Shown here piece by piece: positions 41,743-50,273 of a stretch of DNA of 64,000 nt. Position 1 is the first letter of the stretch. Each line of letters opens with the position of its first letter. The notes under the pieces were generated by a model. It worked only from the letters and a program-made list of their open reading frames with translations. It did no database searches and had not been told where the DNA came from. Source of the DNA: Gramella sp. MAR_2010_147 (GTDB lineage: Bacteria; Bacteroidota; Bacteroidia; Flavobacteriales; Flavobacteriaceae); assembly GCF_900105135.1 (NCBI RefSeq), contig NZ_LT629741.1:1612001-1676000 (forward strand), written 5' to 3'. A program made the position numbers and the translations under genes.

Positions 41743-42780
41743 TTACTGAATAAACCCATTCTCCCTGGCATGCTTTTCAGCTTCATTTGAATTTTCCGCA
41801 AGTAAAACAGGCACCGTATCAAAATTATCAATCAAACTCCTAACCCGCTGCATTTGTTTCTTGTGCTTTACGCTACGAAGATAAATCGCCAGTATCCTGT
41901 CTGAGTACTGAGCAGCGATATCTGTATAAATACTGGCATCATGTTCCCCGCTATCGCCTATGAGGATAAATTTCATATCAGGATAGGTTTCAAGGATGTT
42001 AGTAATCTCTTTTTGTTTATGTGGCTTTTCGGGTTTTAAGGTTCTATCAAAAGGAGTGACGAAATCTCTGAGTAATATGGGGCCTTTAGGAAACCTATTA
42101 TGATCCAGAAATAATTTTAAATATTCGTATAAATTCCAGGGGCTATTGCTCAAATAAAATATAGGATTCTTCGATTCTCCAGATTGTCCCTTATGTAGTT
42201 TTTGATATAGATCTGGCGCACCTTTAAACGGAATCCTGGCGTAAGCATTGGTAAGCAACGAATTTTTTAACAGGCGAAGTTTTAAGAACGAAGTGACCCC
42301 CGTTTGTAAGATCGTATCATCAATGTCGCTAATCACCCCATATTCAGCATCTACATGTGGAACGAGAAATTCGCCTATAGCAGGATTGTCTATTAATTCG
42401 GTTTTTGGTGCAAGTTCATTTTTATAATAAACTTCAAATTCCAGCCAGCCTTCTTTATCTGCATGTTCAGCCAGGTTTTCATCAATTGTTTTGTCGAAGA
42501 GAAAGTAGCCTTCATCATCTGTTTTTCCTGTTAGGTTTACTTTATCCCTAAGGATTAATTGCATCTCCGCATCCGGGATCTCAAAACTATCAAACTGTTT
42601 CCAGGTATTTTTTATCGTCTTCCATATAGACTGGTCTTTGACAATATGAAGTGGTTCGTTATCCAGAACACGACCTTTAATATATAAGTGAGAATAAGTA
42701 CCATAACTTCTATAAGGCAACACATAAACCTGATCCAGATTTTTGTATCTGCCTAAAACTTTCTTGAAACGTTTACGCAT
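41743..42780 (-). CDS. App1 family phosphatase (DUF2183)
   Basis: This 345-residue protein has an N-terminal beta-rich part (about 1-140) and a HAD-like phosphatase domain with the DxDxT motif in GVISDIDDTILQTG near residue 155. Further motifs are FYLSNSPWNLYEYL and LIGDSGEHDASIY. Yeast App1 is a phosphatidate phosphatase; bacterial homologues are presumed lipid phosphatases, but no substrate is known. It is convergent with the hydroxylase gene and lies downstream of ligD. Confidence 0.85.
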   Translation of the reverse strand: MRKRFKKVLGRYKNLDQVYVLPYRSYGTYSHLYIKGRVLDNEPLHIVKDQSIWKTIKNTWKQFDSFEIPDAEMQLILRDKVNLTGKTDDEGYFLFDKTIDENLAEHADKEGWLEFEVYYKNELAPKTELIDNPAIGEFLVPHVDAEYGVISDIDDTILQTGVTSFLKLRLLKNSLLTNAYARIPFKGAPDLYQKLHKGQSGESKNPIFYLSNSPWNLYEYLKLFLDHNRFPKGPILLRDFVTPFDRTLKPEKPHKQKEITNILETYPDMKFILIGDSGEHDASIYTDIAAQYSDRILAIYLRSVKHKKQMQRVRSLIDNFDTVPVLLAENSNEAEKHARENGFIQ

Positions 42781-42862
42781 TAAGGCTGGTAGTTTTTTTC
42801 AATTTAGGTTATATTCTCAAAAGCCGCGTAAATAGTAGGAAGTTTTATAAATTATTTAATAT

Positions 42863-45271
42863 TTATAATTCATTGAGGTGAGATAAAGCTTCTTCCATAT
42901 CAATTTTATCGAGAAGCACTGGCTGAAAAATGTCTCCGTTTTTTTCTAATCTTTCTGGCATATTCTGAATATTAAAATCTGTGATTTTAATTCCTTTCTT
43001 GAGTTCTTTCCACCCTAAGGGAGTTGAAACCGGGGCTCCCGGTTTGGGTCGTACGCAATATGCTGAAGCCAGGGTTTGACCGCGACGGTTTTGTAAATAA
43101 TCCAGATAGATCTTCCCTTTTCTATTCTTTACAGCTCGTTCCATGCTCGTAAGGCCTTTCGTTCTTTCCTGTATAAAATAACAGATCAATTTCGTGAAAT
43201 CACGAGCTTCCTCATGTGAATAACCGGCTTGAAGTGGAAGATAAATATGGAGCCCACTGGAGCCTGAAGTTTTTAAATAGGCTTTTATTTTGGCTTCATT
43301 CAAAATTTCCTGTGCCACCTGGGCTACTTCTATAACCTCATCAAAAGTATTTTCATTTGAAGGATCTAAGTCAATCACTGAATAATCCGGGTTTTCCAGA
43401 TTATTGATGCGGGAATTCCAGGAATTTATTTCTATACAACCCAGATTGGCCATGTATAAAAGCGTCGCTTCATTCTGGCAAAGAAGATATTTTATCTGTT
43501 TATCGGCAGATTTTGAGTATATCTGTTCTGTTTCTACCCAGGATTCTAAAAGTCCCTCATTATCTTTCTGATAAAATCCTTTTTTATCGATTCCGTTTGG
43601 ATGCCTATGTAAATTCTGAGGTCTATCCTTAAGATAGGGTAATATATAATCTGAAATTTTTATATAGTAATCAATAAGGTCATATTTCCGAAGTCCAGAA
43701 TCCGGCCAGTAAATTTTGTCTAGATTGGTTAGTTTTACGTCTTTTCCGTTTACTTCCAAACTATTATTGGATGATGTGGTTTTTGTCTTTCGAGATTCCT
43801 GAGGTAATTCAGTGTTTATTTCTTTGGTCGGCTTGTCTTCTCGCAAACCTTTATATACAGGGTGTCTCATTCTGCCGGCTGAGGTCCATTCCGAAAAAGT
43901 AACTTCGCATACCAGCTCCGGTTTGATCCAATTCGCTTTTCTTCCTTTTAAATTCGGTTTATCTTTGAAGGGAATAGCAGTAGTTTCAAGCTCCTTCATC
44001 TTCTTCAGTAATTCCTGCTGGGATTTATTTGAAAAACCGGTACCACAGTTCCCTATATATTCAAAGTCAGTATCTTTTACTATTCCCAGGATCAGAGAAC
44101 CAAATAAGGCTCCTTCAGAATCTGTATATCCACAGATGATAGTCTCCAGGCTCTCATTTGCTTTAACTTTCAACCATTTTTCAGTTCTATAGCCCGGAGT
44201 ATAGGTGGAATCAGCTTTCTTAGCCATAACTCCTTCCATGCCCGCATCGATGGCTTTCTGATAAAAAGAAGTACCCATTCCCTCTATATGATCACAATAG
44301 ACAGCTATATTGGTTTCTTCAAGCACCTCCGGGATAAGGCTTTTGCGTTCCATTAATTTTAAATCCAGCATACTATGTCCGTTTAGGTAGAGCATATCAA
44401 AAACATAAAATTTCAGAGTTCCTTTAGTCTTCGGACTATAATTCTGTAATTTTTGAAAATCGGGAATACCATTTTTATCTACCACTACCACCTCACCATC
44501 CAGAATGGCTTCATGGGGAATATTTTCCAGGTCCTCTACCAGATTCGGAAATTTGGTATTATAAGAAATACCATTTCGGGAATGAAGAGTGACTTCTCCA
44601 TCATTAACATGGGCTATAATCCGGTAGCCATCCCATTTTAGCTCATAGATCCAATTGGGATCGTTGAAAATCTTTTTCGTGGTAGAAGCCAGCATTGGTT
44701 TTACCGCATCTCTGAATTCAAGCTTTACTACCTTCCCCGGTATTTTAGCCTCTTTTTCCAGGAGATCTTCGGCGTCATAATTAAGATCTGTAGCGTTTTG
44801 ATCTTTTTTCTTAATAAGCAGCCATTGATTCTTCTTATCTCCCCGATTTGTTTTTACCAGAGCAAACTCGCCTTTTAACTTTTTTCCGAAGAATTTAATT
44901 TTAAGATTTCCTGTATGAACCTGTTCTGAAAGATCTTTCGAAATGGCCGACTCAAAAATCCCCTTATCCCAAATTTGCATTTCCCCTGCTCCATAATTCC
45001 CTTTAGGAATGCTGGCCTGAAAAGTCAAATATTTTATCGGGTGATCCTCGGTTTGAATGGCCAGTCTTTTATCTTTTGGATTCATCGACGGACCTTTGGG
45101 AACTGCCCAACTTTTGAGCACCCCATCTATTTCCAGTCTGAGGTCATAATGCAACCTGCTGGCCTGATGCCGCTGAATAACAAATCTCCGTTTATTTTCT
45201 TCAGAAATTTCGCCTACAGGCTCCGGCGTATTCTTAAAGTCTCTTTTCTGAATATAGTCCTCGAGGCTCAT
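42863..45271 (-). CDS. ligD: DNA ligase D (phosphoesterase-ligase-polymerase), non-homologous end joining
   Basis: This 802-residue enzyme repairs double-strand breaks with Ku. Domain order is a 3'-phosphoesterase (about 1-160, QRHQASRLHYDLRLEIDGVLKSWAVPKG), an ATP-dependent ligase (about 195-500, lysine nucleophile in YELKWDGYR), and a C-terminal primase/polymerase (about 515-800, IDLDPS and SGSSGLHIYLPL). The order differs from mycobacterial LigD, which has the polymerase first. Its start is four bases after the ku stop, so the two are co-translated. Confidence 0.97.
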   Translation of the reverse strand: MSLEDYIQKRDFKNTPEPVGEISEENKRRFVIQRHQASRLHYDLRLEIDGVLKSWAVPKGPSMNPKDKRLAIQTEDHPIKYLTFQASIPKGNYGAGEMQIWDKGIFESAISKDLSEQVHTGNLKIKFFGKKLKGEFALVKTNRGDKKNQWLLIKKKDQNATDLNYDAEDLLEKEAKIPGKVVKLEFRDAVKPMLASTTKKIFNDPNWIYELKWDGYRIIAHVNDGEVTLHSRNGISYNTKFPNLVEDLENIPHEAILDGEVVVVDKNGIPDFQKLQNYSPKTKGTLKFYVFDMLYLNGHSMLDLKLMERKSLIPEVLEETNIAVYCDHIEGMGTSFYQKAIDAGMEGVMAKKADSTYTPGYRTEKWLKVKANESLETIICGYTDSEGALFGSLILGIVKDTDFEYIGNCGTGFSNKSQQELLKKMKELETTAIPFKDKPNLKGRKANWIKPELVCEVTFSEWTSAGRMRHPVYKGLREDKPTKEINTELPQESRKTKTTSSNNSLEVNGKDVKLTNLDKIYWPDSGLRKYDLIDYYIKISDYILPYLKDRPQNLHRHPNGIDKKGFYQKDNEGLLESWVETEQIYSKSADKQIKYLLCQNEATLLYMANLGCIEINSWNSRINNLENPDYSVIDLDPSNENTFDEVIEVAQVAQEILNEAKIKAYLKTSGSSGLHIYLPLQAGYSHEEARDFTKLICYFIQERTKGLTSMERAVKNRKGKIYLDYLQNRRGQTLASAYCVRPKPGAPVSTPLGWKELKKGIKITDFNIQNMPERLEKNGDIFQPVLLDKIDMEEALSHLNEL

Positions 45272-45274
45272 TTT

Positions 45275-46051
45275 CTATGAGGCTTTACCTTTTTTCTTTT
45301 TGTCCAGACTGGCCTTCAATTGCGCCATTAGATCTTTAGCCGGGGTTGGGTCACTTTTAAATTCTTTCACCTCAGATTTTTCACCAGTAGCTTTAGATTC
45401 GATAATTTTCATTAACTGGTCATTATAAACATCCTTATATTTCTTAAAATCGAATTCGGTGGTGTATTGTTCAATCAGGGAAACTGCCATATCCACCTCT
45501 TTCTTTTTTACCGTTGCCTTGGACATCTTAAGTTCTGAAGGGTTTCTTATTTCATCCATAAACCTTATTACATGCAGGACGAGTACCTTTTTATATACAC
45601 CTATGAGACTAAGGTGCTCTTTTTGCCTCATTACAAAAGTAGCTACACCAAGCTTGCCAGTTTCCTCGAGAGAATCCCGAAGAAGATTATATGACTTCCC
45701 TCCTTCTTTTTGAGGTTCAAGAAAATAGGGTTTTTTAAATAGCACATCGGCTACTTCACTCTCCTCTATAAATTCTTCGATATCTATAGTTTTGCTTTTC
45801 TTGAGGTTCGCTTTTTCAAAATCTTCTTTCTCCAGGATCACATAGCCTTCATCTTTCTTAAATCCCTTTACAATATCTTTCCATTCTACCTCCTTGCCTG
45901 TATCTTCATTCACTCTTTTATAGCGAATCTTACCGTTATCCCGTCTATCCAGCATATCCAGATCCAATTTCCGATCTTCCGATCCGGAATATAATTTTAC
46001 CGGTATAGAAACCAGTCCAAAGCTTATAGAACCATTCCAGATTGATCTCAT
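45275..46051 (-). CDS. ku: Ku protein (NHEJ DNA-end binding)
   Basis: This 258-residue bacterial Ku starts MRSIWNGSISFGLVSIPVKLYSG and has the family segments YVILEKEDFEKANL and YFLEPQKEGGKSYNLL. It forms the homodimeric ring that threads onto DNA ends and recruits LigD. A lysine-rich tail (LDKKKKGKAS) fits the DNA-interacting C-terminus of bacterial Ku. It is flanked by the Rho-N-like gene directly upstream (stop and start adjacent) and by ligD downstream. Confidence 0.97.
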   Translation of the reverse strand: MRSIWNGSISFGLVSIPVKLYSGSEDRKLDLDMLDRRDNGKIRYKRVNEDTGKEVEWKDIVKGFKKDEGYVILEKEDFEKANLKKSKTIDIEEFIEESEVADVLFKKPYFLEPQKEGGKSYNLLRDSLEETGKLGVATFVMRQKEHLSLIGVYKKVLVLHVIRFMDEIRNPSELKMSKATVKKKEVDMAVSLIEQYTTEFDFKKYKDVYNDQLMKIIESKATGEKSEVKEFKSDPTPAKDLMAQLKASLDKKKKGKAS

Positions 46052-46300
46052 TTAATGGTTTCTTAAGGCGTTAATCAACTCCTCCTTAGACATATCACTT
46101 CTACCGTCAATACCTACTTCTTTAGCTTTTTGGTATAGCTCCTCTTTAGTTCGCTCCTCATACTTTTCCGCTTTACCACCTTTTTTTCCTGAATTAGGAT
46201 CATTAGCTATACGAGCTGCTTTCTCCTTACTTACACCCTGATCCCTTAATTTTTCGTACTGCTCGTCGTTTTTAATGTGTGGTCCGTGATCTTTAGCCAT
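46052..46300 (-). CDS. Small Rho N-terminal-like / DUF7218 protein in the Ku-LigD operon
   Basis: This 82-residue charged protein opens AKDHGPHIKNDEQYEKLRDQGVSKEKAARIAN, the DUF7218 pattern, and ends with a SAP/Rho-N type helix-turn-helix (TKEELYQKAKEVGIDGRSDMSKEELINALR) that commonly binds nucleic acid. It directly abuts ku, so it could be an accessory of end joining or a stress-induced DNA-binding protein. The function is not established. Confidence 0.82.
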   Translation of the reverse strand: MAKDHGPHIKNDEQYEKLRDQGVSKEKAARIANDPNSGKKGGKAEKYEERTKEELYQKAKEVGIDGRSDMSKEELINALRNH

Positions 46301-46602
46301 AATTATGTTTTTTTGATTTATCTAAAATTACGATTTCATCACTTTAAATAGAACTATAAAAAACAGATTAACCAGAGTTTAACGGTTAGTTTTAACAAGG
46401 TTAAACGCTTATTAATACTTTGTTAAGAAACAGAGTCCCGGGTTTATATGATTTTACTGCTACTCATATTTCAGATGGAAATGCAAATCCAGTTTATTTG
46501 ATAAAAATGAGTTAATTAGGTTAAAAATTTCCCGGATTTTGAAATGGTATTATAAATTTAAAAGTCGAAAAATGATTCAAATAATGGATTAATATTTTTT
46601 CC
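46301..46602. other. AT-rich divergent intergenic region with TTAAC-like boxes
   Basis: No gene is seen. Between 46366 and 46406 several ATTAACC, GTTTAAC, TTTTAAC and GGTTAAAC words cluster in both orientations, about 65-105 bases before the first gene of the Ku operon. They may be regulatory, but AT-rich background makes chance clustering possible. Confidence 0.3.
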
Positions 46603-46604
46603 AA

Positions 46605-46613
46605 AAAGGAGGA
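46605..46613 (+). promoter_or_regulatory. Strong Shine-Dalgarno sequence, unusual for this genome
   Basis: AAAGGAGGA lies six to seven bases before the ATG at 46620. Nearly all other starts in the window lack such a sequence, as expected in Flavobacteriia. Confidence 0.7.
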
Positions 46614-46619
46614 TGAGTT

Positions 46620-47087
46620 ATGAATATTTCTGAAAAGAAAAAGACGGTGGAATTACTGGAAAAACTGAGGATTCTAAATTACAAAAGCGCCTATATTTAT
46701 AAGATAATCGCAGGAAATGAGAAGCGTTTGATATTGAAATTTTTTTATGAGAAAATCTATCATCAGAAACTTGAATTTTTAAAGGACATTGAAGATAAAA
46801 TTGAACAGCTAAAAAAAGAGATCTCACCTATAAAAGACCCAAAACTACTCTCATTCTATAAAAGGAAAAAATGTGAATTGACACAGTTTTACCTGAAATA
46901 TAAACTGAGTCATAAATATGCTGATATCCATAATAGAGAGTGGAAAAGTTATAAAAAATACAGAAAATATCTTTCTAAAATTAATCACGCATGCGTGAGG
47001 GAACTTCTGTTGGCCCATAAACATAAAATTAAACACAACATTATCAACATGAACAACACAGGGGTAATGAAATTTCCTATTGCATAA
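46620..47087 (+). CDS. Small basic helical protein of unknown function
   Basis: I do not recognise this 155-residue protein with confidence. It is rich in Lys, Tyr, Ile and Leu, strongly basic and predicted mostly helical. The first 65 residues (KKTVELLEKLRILNYKSAYI and on) faintly recall the ferritin-like PA2169/DUF2383 four-helix family, but the Glu-His iron pattern is not evident. It stands alone between the Ku operon and hppA, has a strong Shine-Dalgarno, and shares a bidirectional terminator with hppA. The AT-rich codon usage hints at acquired DNA. Confidence 0.65.
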   Translation: MNISEKKKTVELLEKLRILNYKSAYIYKIIAGNEKRLILKFFYEKIYHQKLEFLKDIEDKIEQLKKEISPIKDPKLLSFYKRKKCELTQFYLKYKLSHKYADIHNREWKSYKKYRKYLSKINHACVRELLLAHKHKIKHNIINMNNTGVMKFPIA

Positions 47088-47088
47088 A

Positions 47089-47124
47089 AAAACCTCCGCA
47101 TTTTGAGCGGAGGTTCTTGTTTTT
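47089..47124. terminator. Bidirectional terminator
   Basis: AACCTCCGC and GCGGAGGTT form a 9-bp stem (47091-47115) with A-rich sequence on the left and T-rich on the right, serving the convergent genes ending at 47087 and 47142. Confidence 0.88.
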
Positions 47125-47141
47125 AAAAGGTACTTAATAAT

Positions 47142-49559
47142 TTATCTAATCTCATCCACCTTGCTTCTAACCTCGGTTTCTTTTCCTTCAAATTCAAAGG
47201 TTTCTGTAACTTCCTCTCCATTATCTGATCTTGTCACTACTACATATGCTGTTACAAAATCATTTTCTGTGGTTTTTTCCATTTTCACTTCTTTGGAAAT
47301 AATCTTAGAATCATTTTCAGAAGTATAAACAGTCGCAGTTTCTTCCTGATTCGGTATTTCCCCTTCCGTATGGCCACCAAGAATTGGCGCAATCACAAGA
47401 CCAATCAGGCAAGTTAGCTTTATCAGAATATTCATTGATGGGCCTGAAGTATCTTTAAAAGGATCTCCTACCGTATCGCCGGTTACAGCCGCTTTATGAG
47501 CATCAGACCCCTTATAGGTCATTTCACCATTGATCATCACACCAGCTTCAAAAGATTTTTTGGCATTATCCCACGCACCTCCGGCGTTATTTTGAAATAT
47601 AGCCCATAAGACACCGCTCACCGTTACACCGGCCATATAACCACCAAGCATTTCAGCGATCAGTACATTTTCATATCCAAAAGCCATTGGAAGAAACGCT
47701 ATAAGAATAGGGAAACCAATAGTGATTACTCCAGGCAATAACATTTCCTTTAGCGCCGCTTCCGTAGAGATCGCCACACATTTATCGTATTCAGGCTTTC
47801 CGGTTCCTTCCATAATTCCCGGAATATCTTTAAACTGCCTTCTAACCTCTCTCACCATTTGCATAGCTGCTTTTCCAACGGAACTCATGGCAAGGGCAGA
47901 GAAGACAACGGGTACCATACCTCCAACAAAAAGCATCGCCAGAACTGGCGCTTTAAAGATATTGATGCCGTCTATTCCAGTAAAGGTTACATAAGCTGCA
48001 AAAAGCGCCAGAGATGTTAATGCTGCGGAAGCGATCGCAAAACCTTTCCCGGTTGCAGCAGTGGTATTACCTACGGAATCCAGAATATCTGTTCTTTCCC
48101 TAACCTCTGAAGGCAATTCGCTCATTTCAGCAATACCTCCGGCATTATCTGCGATGGGTCCAAAGGCATCAATAGCGAGTTGCATCGCTGTAGTAGCCAT
48201 CATTGCTGAAGCTGCCAGAGCAACCCCGTAGAAGCCTGCAAAGGCATATGAAGCCCAGATTGCTGTTGCGAACAATAAAATTGAAAAGAATGTAGAGATC
48301 ATCCCGGTTGAAAGACCGGCAATAATATTGGTAGCAGCTCCTGTACTTGAGTTCTGGACAATACTCATTACTGGTTTTTTACCTAATCCGGTATAATATT
48401 CAGTAACCGCAGAAATTACTCCACCCACTATAATTCCCACTAACGAAGCGTAGAAAACATTCAGGGAACTAATAGATTTCATTTCAAAACCTTCCTGCCC
48501 ACCTACAAAGAAGCCCATGGTCATAGATTCTGACGGCAACATCCAGGTAACTAAGAAATAACTCGCAATGGCTACCAGAATAATCGATACCCAGTTTCCA
48601 ATATTCAGTGCTTTTTGAACTTCAGATTCTTTGGCATCGTTAGATTTTATACGAACCAATAATGTTCCTATTATGGAAATGATAATCCCGGCACCGGCAA
48701 TTGCCATTGGCAATAAAATCGGGCCTATTCCTCCAAAACCTTCAGAAGTGATATCACCTCCCATATCTTCAATGATATAATTTCCTAGAACCATTGCTGC
48801 AAGTACGGTAGCTACATAACTACCAAAAAGATCGGCTCCCATCCCGGCAACATCACCTACATTATCACCAACGTTATCTGCAATCGTTGCAGGATTACGA
48901 GGATCATCTTCAGGAATTCCGGCTTCCACCTTTCCAACCAGATCGGCTCCAACGTCTGCTGCTTTGGTGTAAATTCCACCACCTACACGAGCAAACAACG
49001 CGATAGATTCGGCACCCAGTGAAAAACCTGCCAGCGTTTCCAGCACGATCGTCATTTGTTGAGTATTGGTCCATTCTCCTCCCATAAAATAATTAAAGAA
49101 AAGAATAAAGAAACCTGTGAGACCCAGTACGGCGAGACCTGCAACTCCTAATCCCATCACGGTTCCCCCTCCAAAAGATACATTTAAAGCTTTCGGTAAA
49201 CTGGTTCTTGCGGCCTGAGTAGTTCTTACATTGGTTTGGGTTGCAATCTTCATCCCCATATTTCCTGCAAGAGCAGAAAAGAAGGCTCCAAAGATAAATG
49301 CTACTATAATAAGGTAATGTGTTGTGGGAACAAAATAAGCAATAGCGGCCAGGGCTATACTGGCACCAATCACAAAGAGCGTCAATAATTTATATTCTGC
49401 TTTCAGAAAGGCGAGTGCGCCTTCATAGATGTGAGCTGAAATTTCTTTCATCTTTCCGTCTCCGGAATCCTGTTTCATTACCCAGGATCTTTTGACCCAC
49501 ATATAAATGAGTCCGATTATTGCCAGCACTGCAGGCATATAAATCATTATTGCTTCCAT
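47142..49559 (-). CDS. hppA: Membrane-bound proton/sodium-pumping pyrophosphatase
   Basis: This 805-residue, roughly 16-helix pump couples pyrophosphate hydrolysis to ion transport across the inner membrane. It has the substrate motifs [35 protein letters not shown] and GGAWDNAKK, and [14 protein letters not shown] near residue 705. [10 protein letters not shown] carries Ala where potassium-independent enzymes have Lys, which predicts a K+-dependent pump. About 70 polar residues extend beyond the last helix (residues about 735-805). H+ versus Na+ selectivity is unresolved. It follows the soluble pyrophosphatase gene after a terminator. Confidence 0.96.
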   Translation of the reverse strand: MEAIMIYMPAVLAIIGLIYMWVKRSWVMKQDSGDGKMKEISAHIYEGALAFLKAEYKLLTLFVIGASIALAAIAYFVPTTHYLIIVAFIFGAFFSALAGNMGMKIATQTNVRTTQAARTSLPKALNVSFGGGTVMGLGVAGLAVLGLTGFFILFFNYFMGGEWTNTQQMTIVLETLAGFSLGAESIALFARVGGGIYTKAADVGADLVGKVEAGIPEDDPRNPATIADNVGDNVGDVAGMGADLFGSYVATVLAAMVLGNYIIEDMGGDITSEGFGGIGPILLPMAIAGAGIIISIIGTLLVRIKSNDAKESEVQKALNIGNWVSIILVAIASYFLVTWMLPSESMTMGFFVGGQEGFEMKSISSLNVFYASLVGIIVGGVISAVTEYYTGLGKKPVMSIVQNSSTGAATNIIAGLSTGMISTFFSILLFATAIWASYAFAGFYGVALAASAMMATTAMQLAIDAFGPIADNAGGIAEMSELPSEVRERTDILDSVGNTTAATGKGFAIASAALTSLALFAAYVTFTGIDGINIFKAPVLAMLFVGGMVPVVFSALAMSSVGKAAMQMVREVRRQFKDIPGIMEGTGKPEYDKCVAISTEAALKEMLLPGVITIGFPILIAFLPMAFGYENVLIAEMLGGYMAGVTVSGVLWAIFQNNAGGAWDNAKKSFEAGVMINGEMTYKGSDAHKAAVTGDTVGDPFKDTSGPSMNILIKLTCLIGLVIAPILGGHTEGEIPNQEETATVYTSENDSKIISKEVKMEKTTENDFVTAYVVVTRSDNGEEVTETFEFEGKETEVRSKVDEIR

Positions 49560-49626
49560 ATTGTAGCTAGGTTAATTTGTTAATTATTTATTAATGCCCG
49601 CTAATGTAGTAAATTCAGCAATAATT

Positions 49627-49660
49627 AAAAAAGCAATAACTTTTTAAGGTTATTGCTTTT
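49627..49660 (-). terminator. Terminator after soluble pyrophosphatase
   Basis: AAAAGCAATAAC and GTTATTGCTTTT arms flank a short loop, with a U run on the minus strand; it separates ppa from hppA. Confidence 0.85.
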
Positions 49661-49692
49661 AATATATCAATATAAAAGAAAAAAAATTAGAA

Positions 49693-50205
49693 TTATATAC
49701 CGAAGCGTGATTTATCCCCTTCGTATTCCTCAAATCTCTTCACACATTGTCTTATGATCTCACGAGCTTCTTCAGCATCACCAAAGTCTCCTGTATCTAC
49801 TTTTTTCTTCTCAAGATCCTTATAAACTTTAAAGAAATGTTCTATCTCCTTGATCATATGACCATTCAATTCTTTAAGATCGTTCAATCTATTCCAGATT
49901 GGGTCTGAAACCGGCACACAAATAATTTTCTCATCAGGGCCCTTCTCATCAGCCATATGGAAAACCCCAATTGGCTTTACTTCCATAACAATCCCTGGAA
50001 AGGTAGGTTCAGAAACCAACACTAGTACATCAAGTGGATCTTCATCCAAAGCCAAAGTGTTAGGAATAAAACCATAATCTGCAGGATACATCATCGAAGA
50101 GAAGATCATCCTGTCATAACGAACTTTTTTAAGTTCAAAATCATATTCGTACTTGTTTCTACTCCCTTTTGGGATTTCGATCAATACGTCAAAAGTATCA
50201 GACAT
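49693..50205 (-). CDS. ppa: Inorganic pyrophosphatase (family I, soluble)
   Basis: This 170-residue cytoplasmic enzyme hydrolyses pyrophosphate to phosphate. It opens VLIEIPKGSRNKYEYD and has the metal-binding signature DEDPLDVLVLV (Asp triad) near residue 57. It lies upstream of hppA but is separated by a terminator, so soluble and membrane pyrophosphatases can be independently expressed. Confidence 0.97.
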   Translation of the reverse strand: MSDTFDVLIEIPKGSRNKYEYDFELKKVRYDRMIFSSMMYPADYGFIPNTLALDEDPLDVLVLVSEPTFPGIVMEVKPIGVFHMADEKGPDEKIICVPVSDPIWNRLNDLKELNGHMIKEIEHFFKVYKDLEKKKVDTGDFGDAEEAREIIRQCVKRFEEYEGDKSRFGI

Positions 50206-50239
50206 TTTTATTTATTTTCTTCATTAAAATTAAGGGCTG

Positions 50240-50247
50240 CAAATATA
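50240..50247 (-). promoter_or_regulatory. Promoter -7 box of ppa
   Basis: TATATTTG on the minus strand is an exact TAnnTTTG match 34 bases before the ppa start. The upstream region runs into the end of the DUF5686 gene, and the -33 element is not clear. Confidence 0.5.
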
Positions 50248-50273
50248 GTTAATTCTGATCTTTAAAACCTTAA

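Noticed and set aside
47142..47360. C-terminal polar tail of the pyrophosphatase as a frameshifted fusion
   Set aside because: The frame is continuous, ends before a shared terminator, and the tail reads as an extension; no sign of frameshift.
49560..49626. Possible promoter TACATTAG before hppA
   Set aside because: It has a mismatch in the TTTG part and no clear -33 element; left out.
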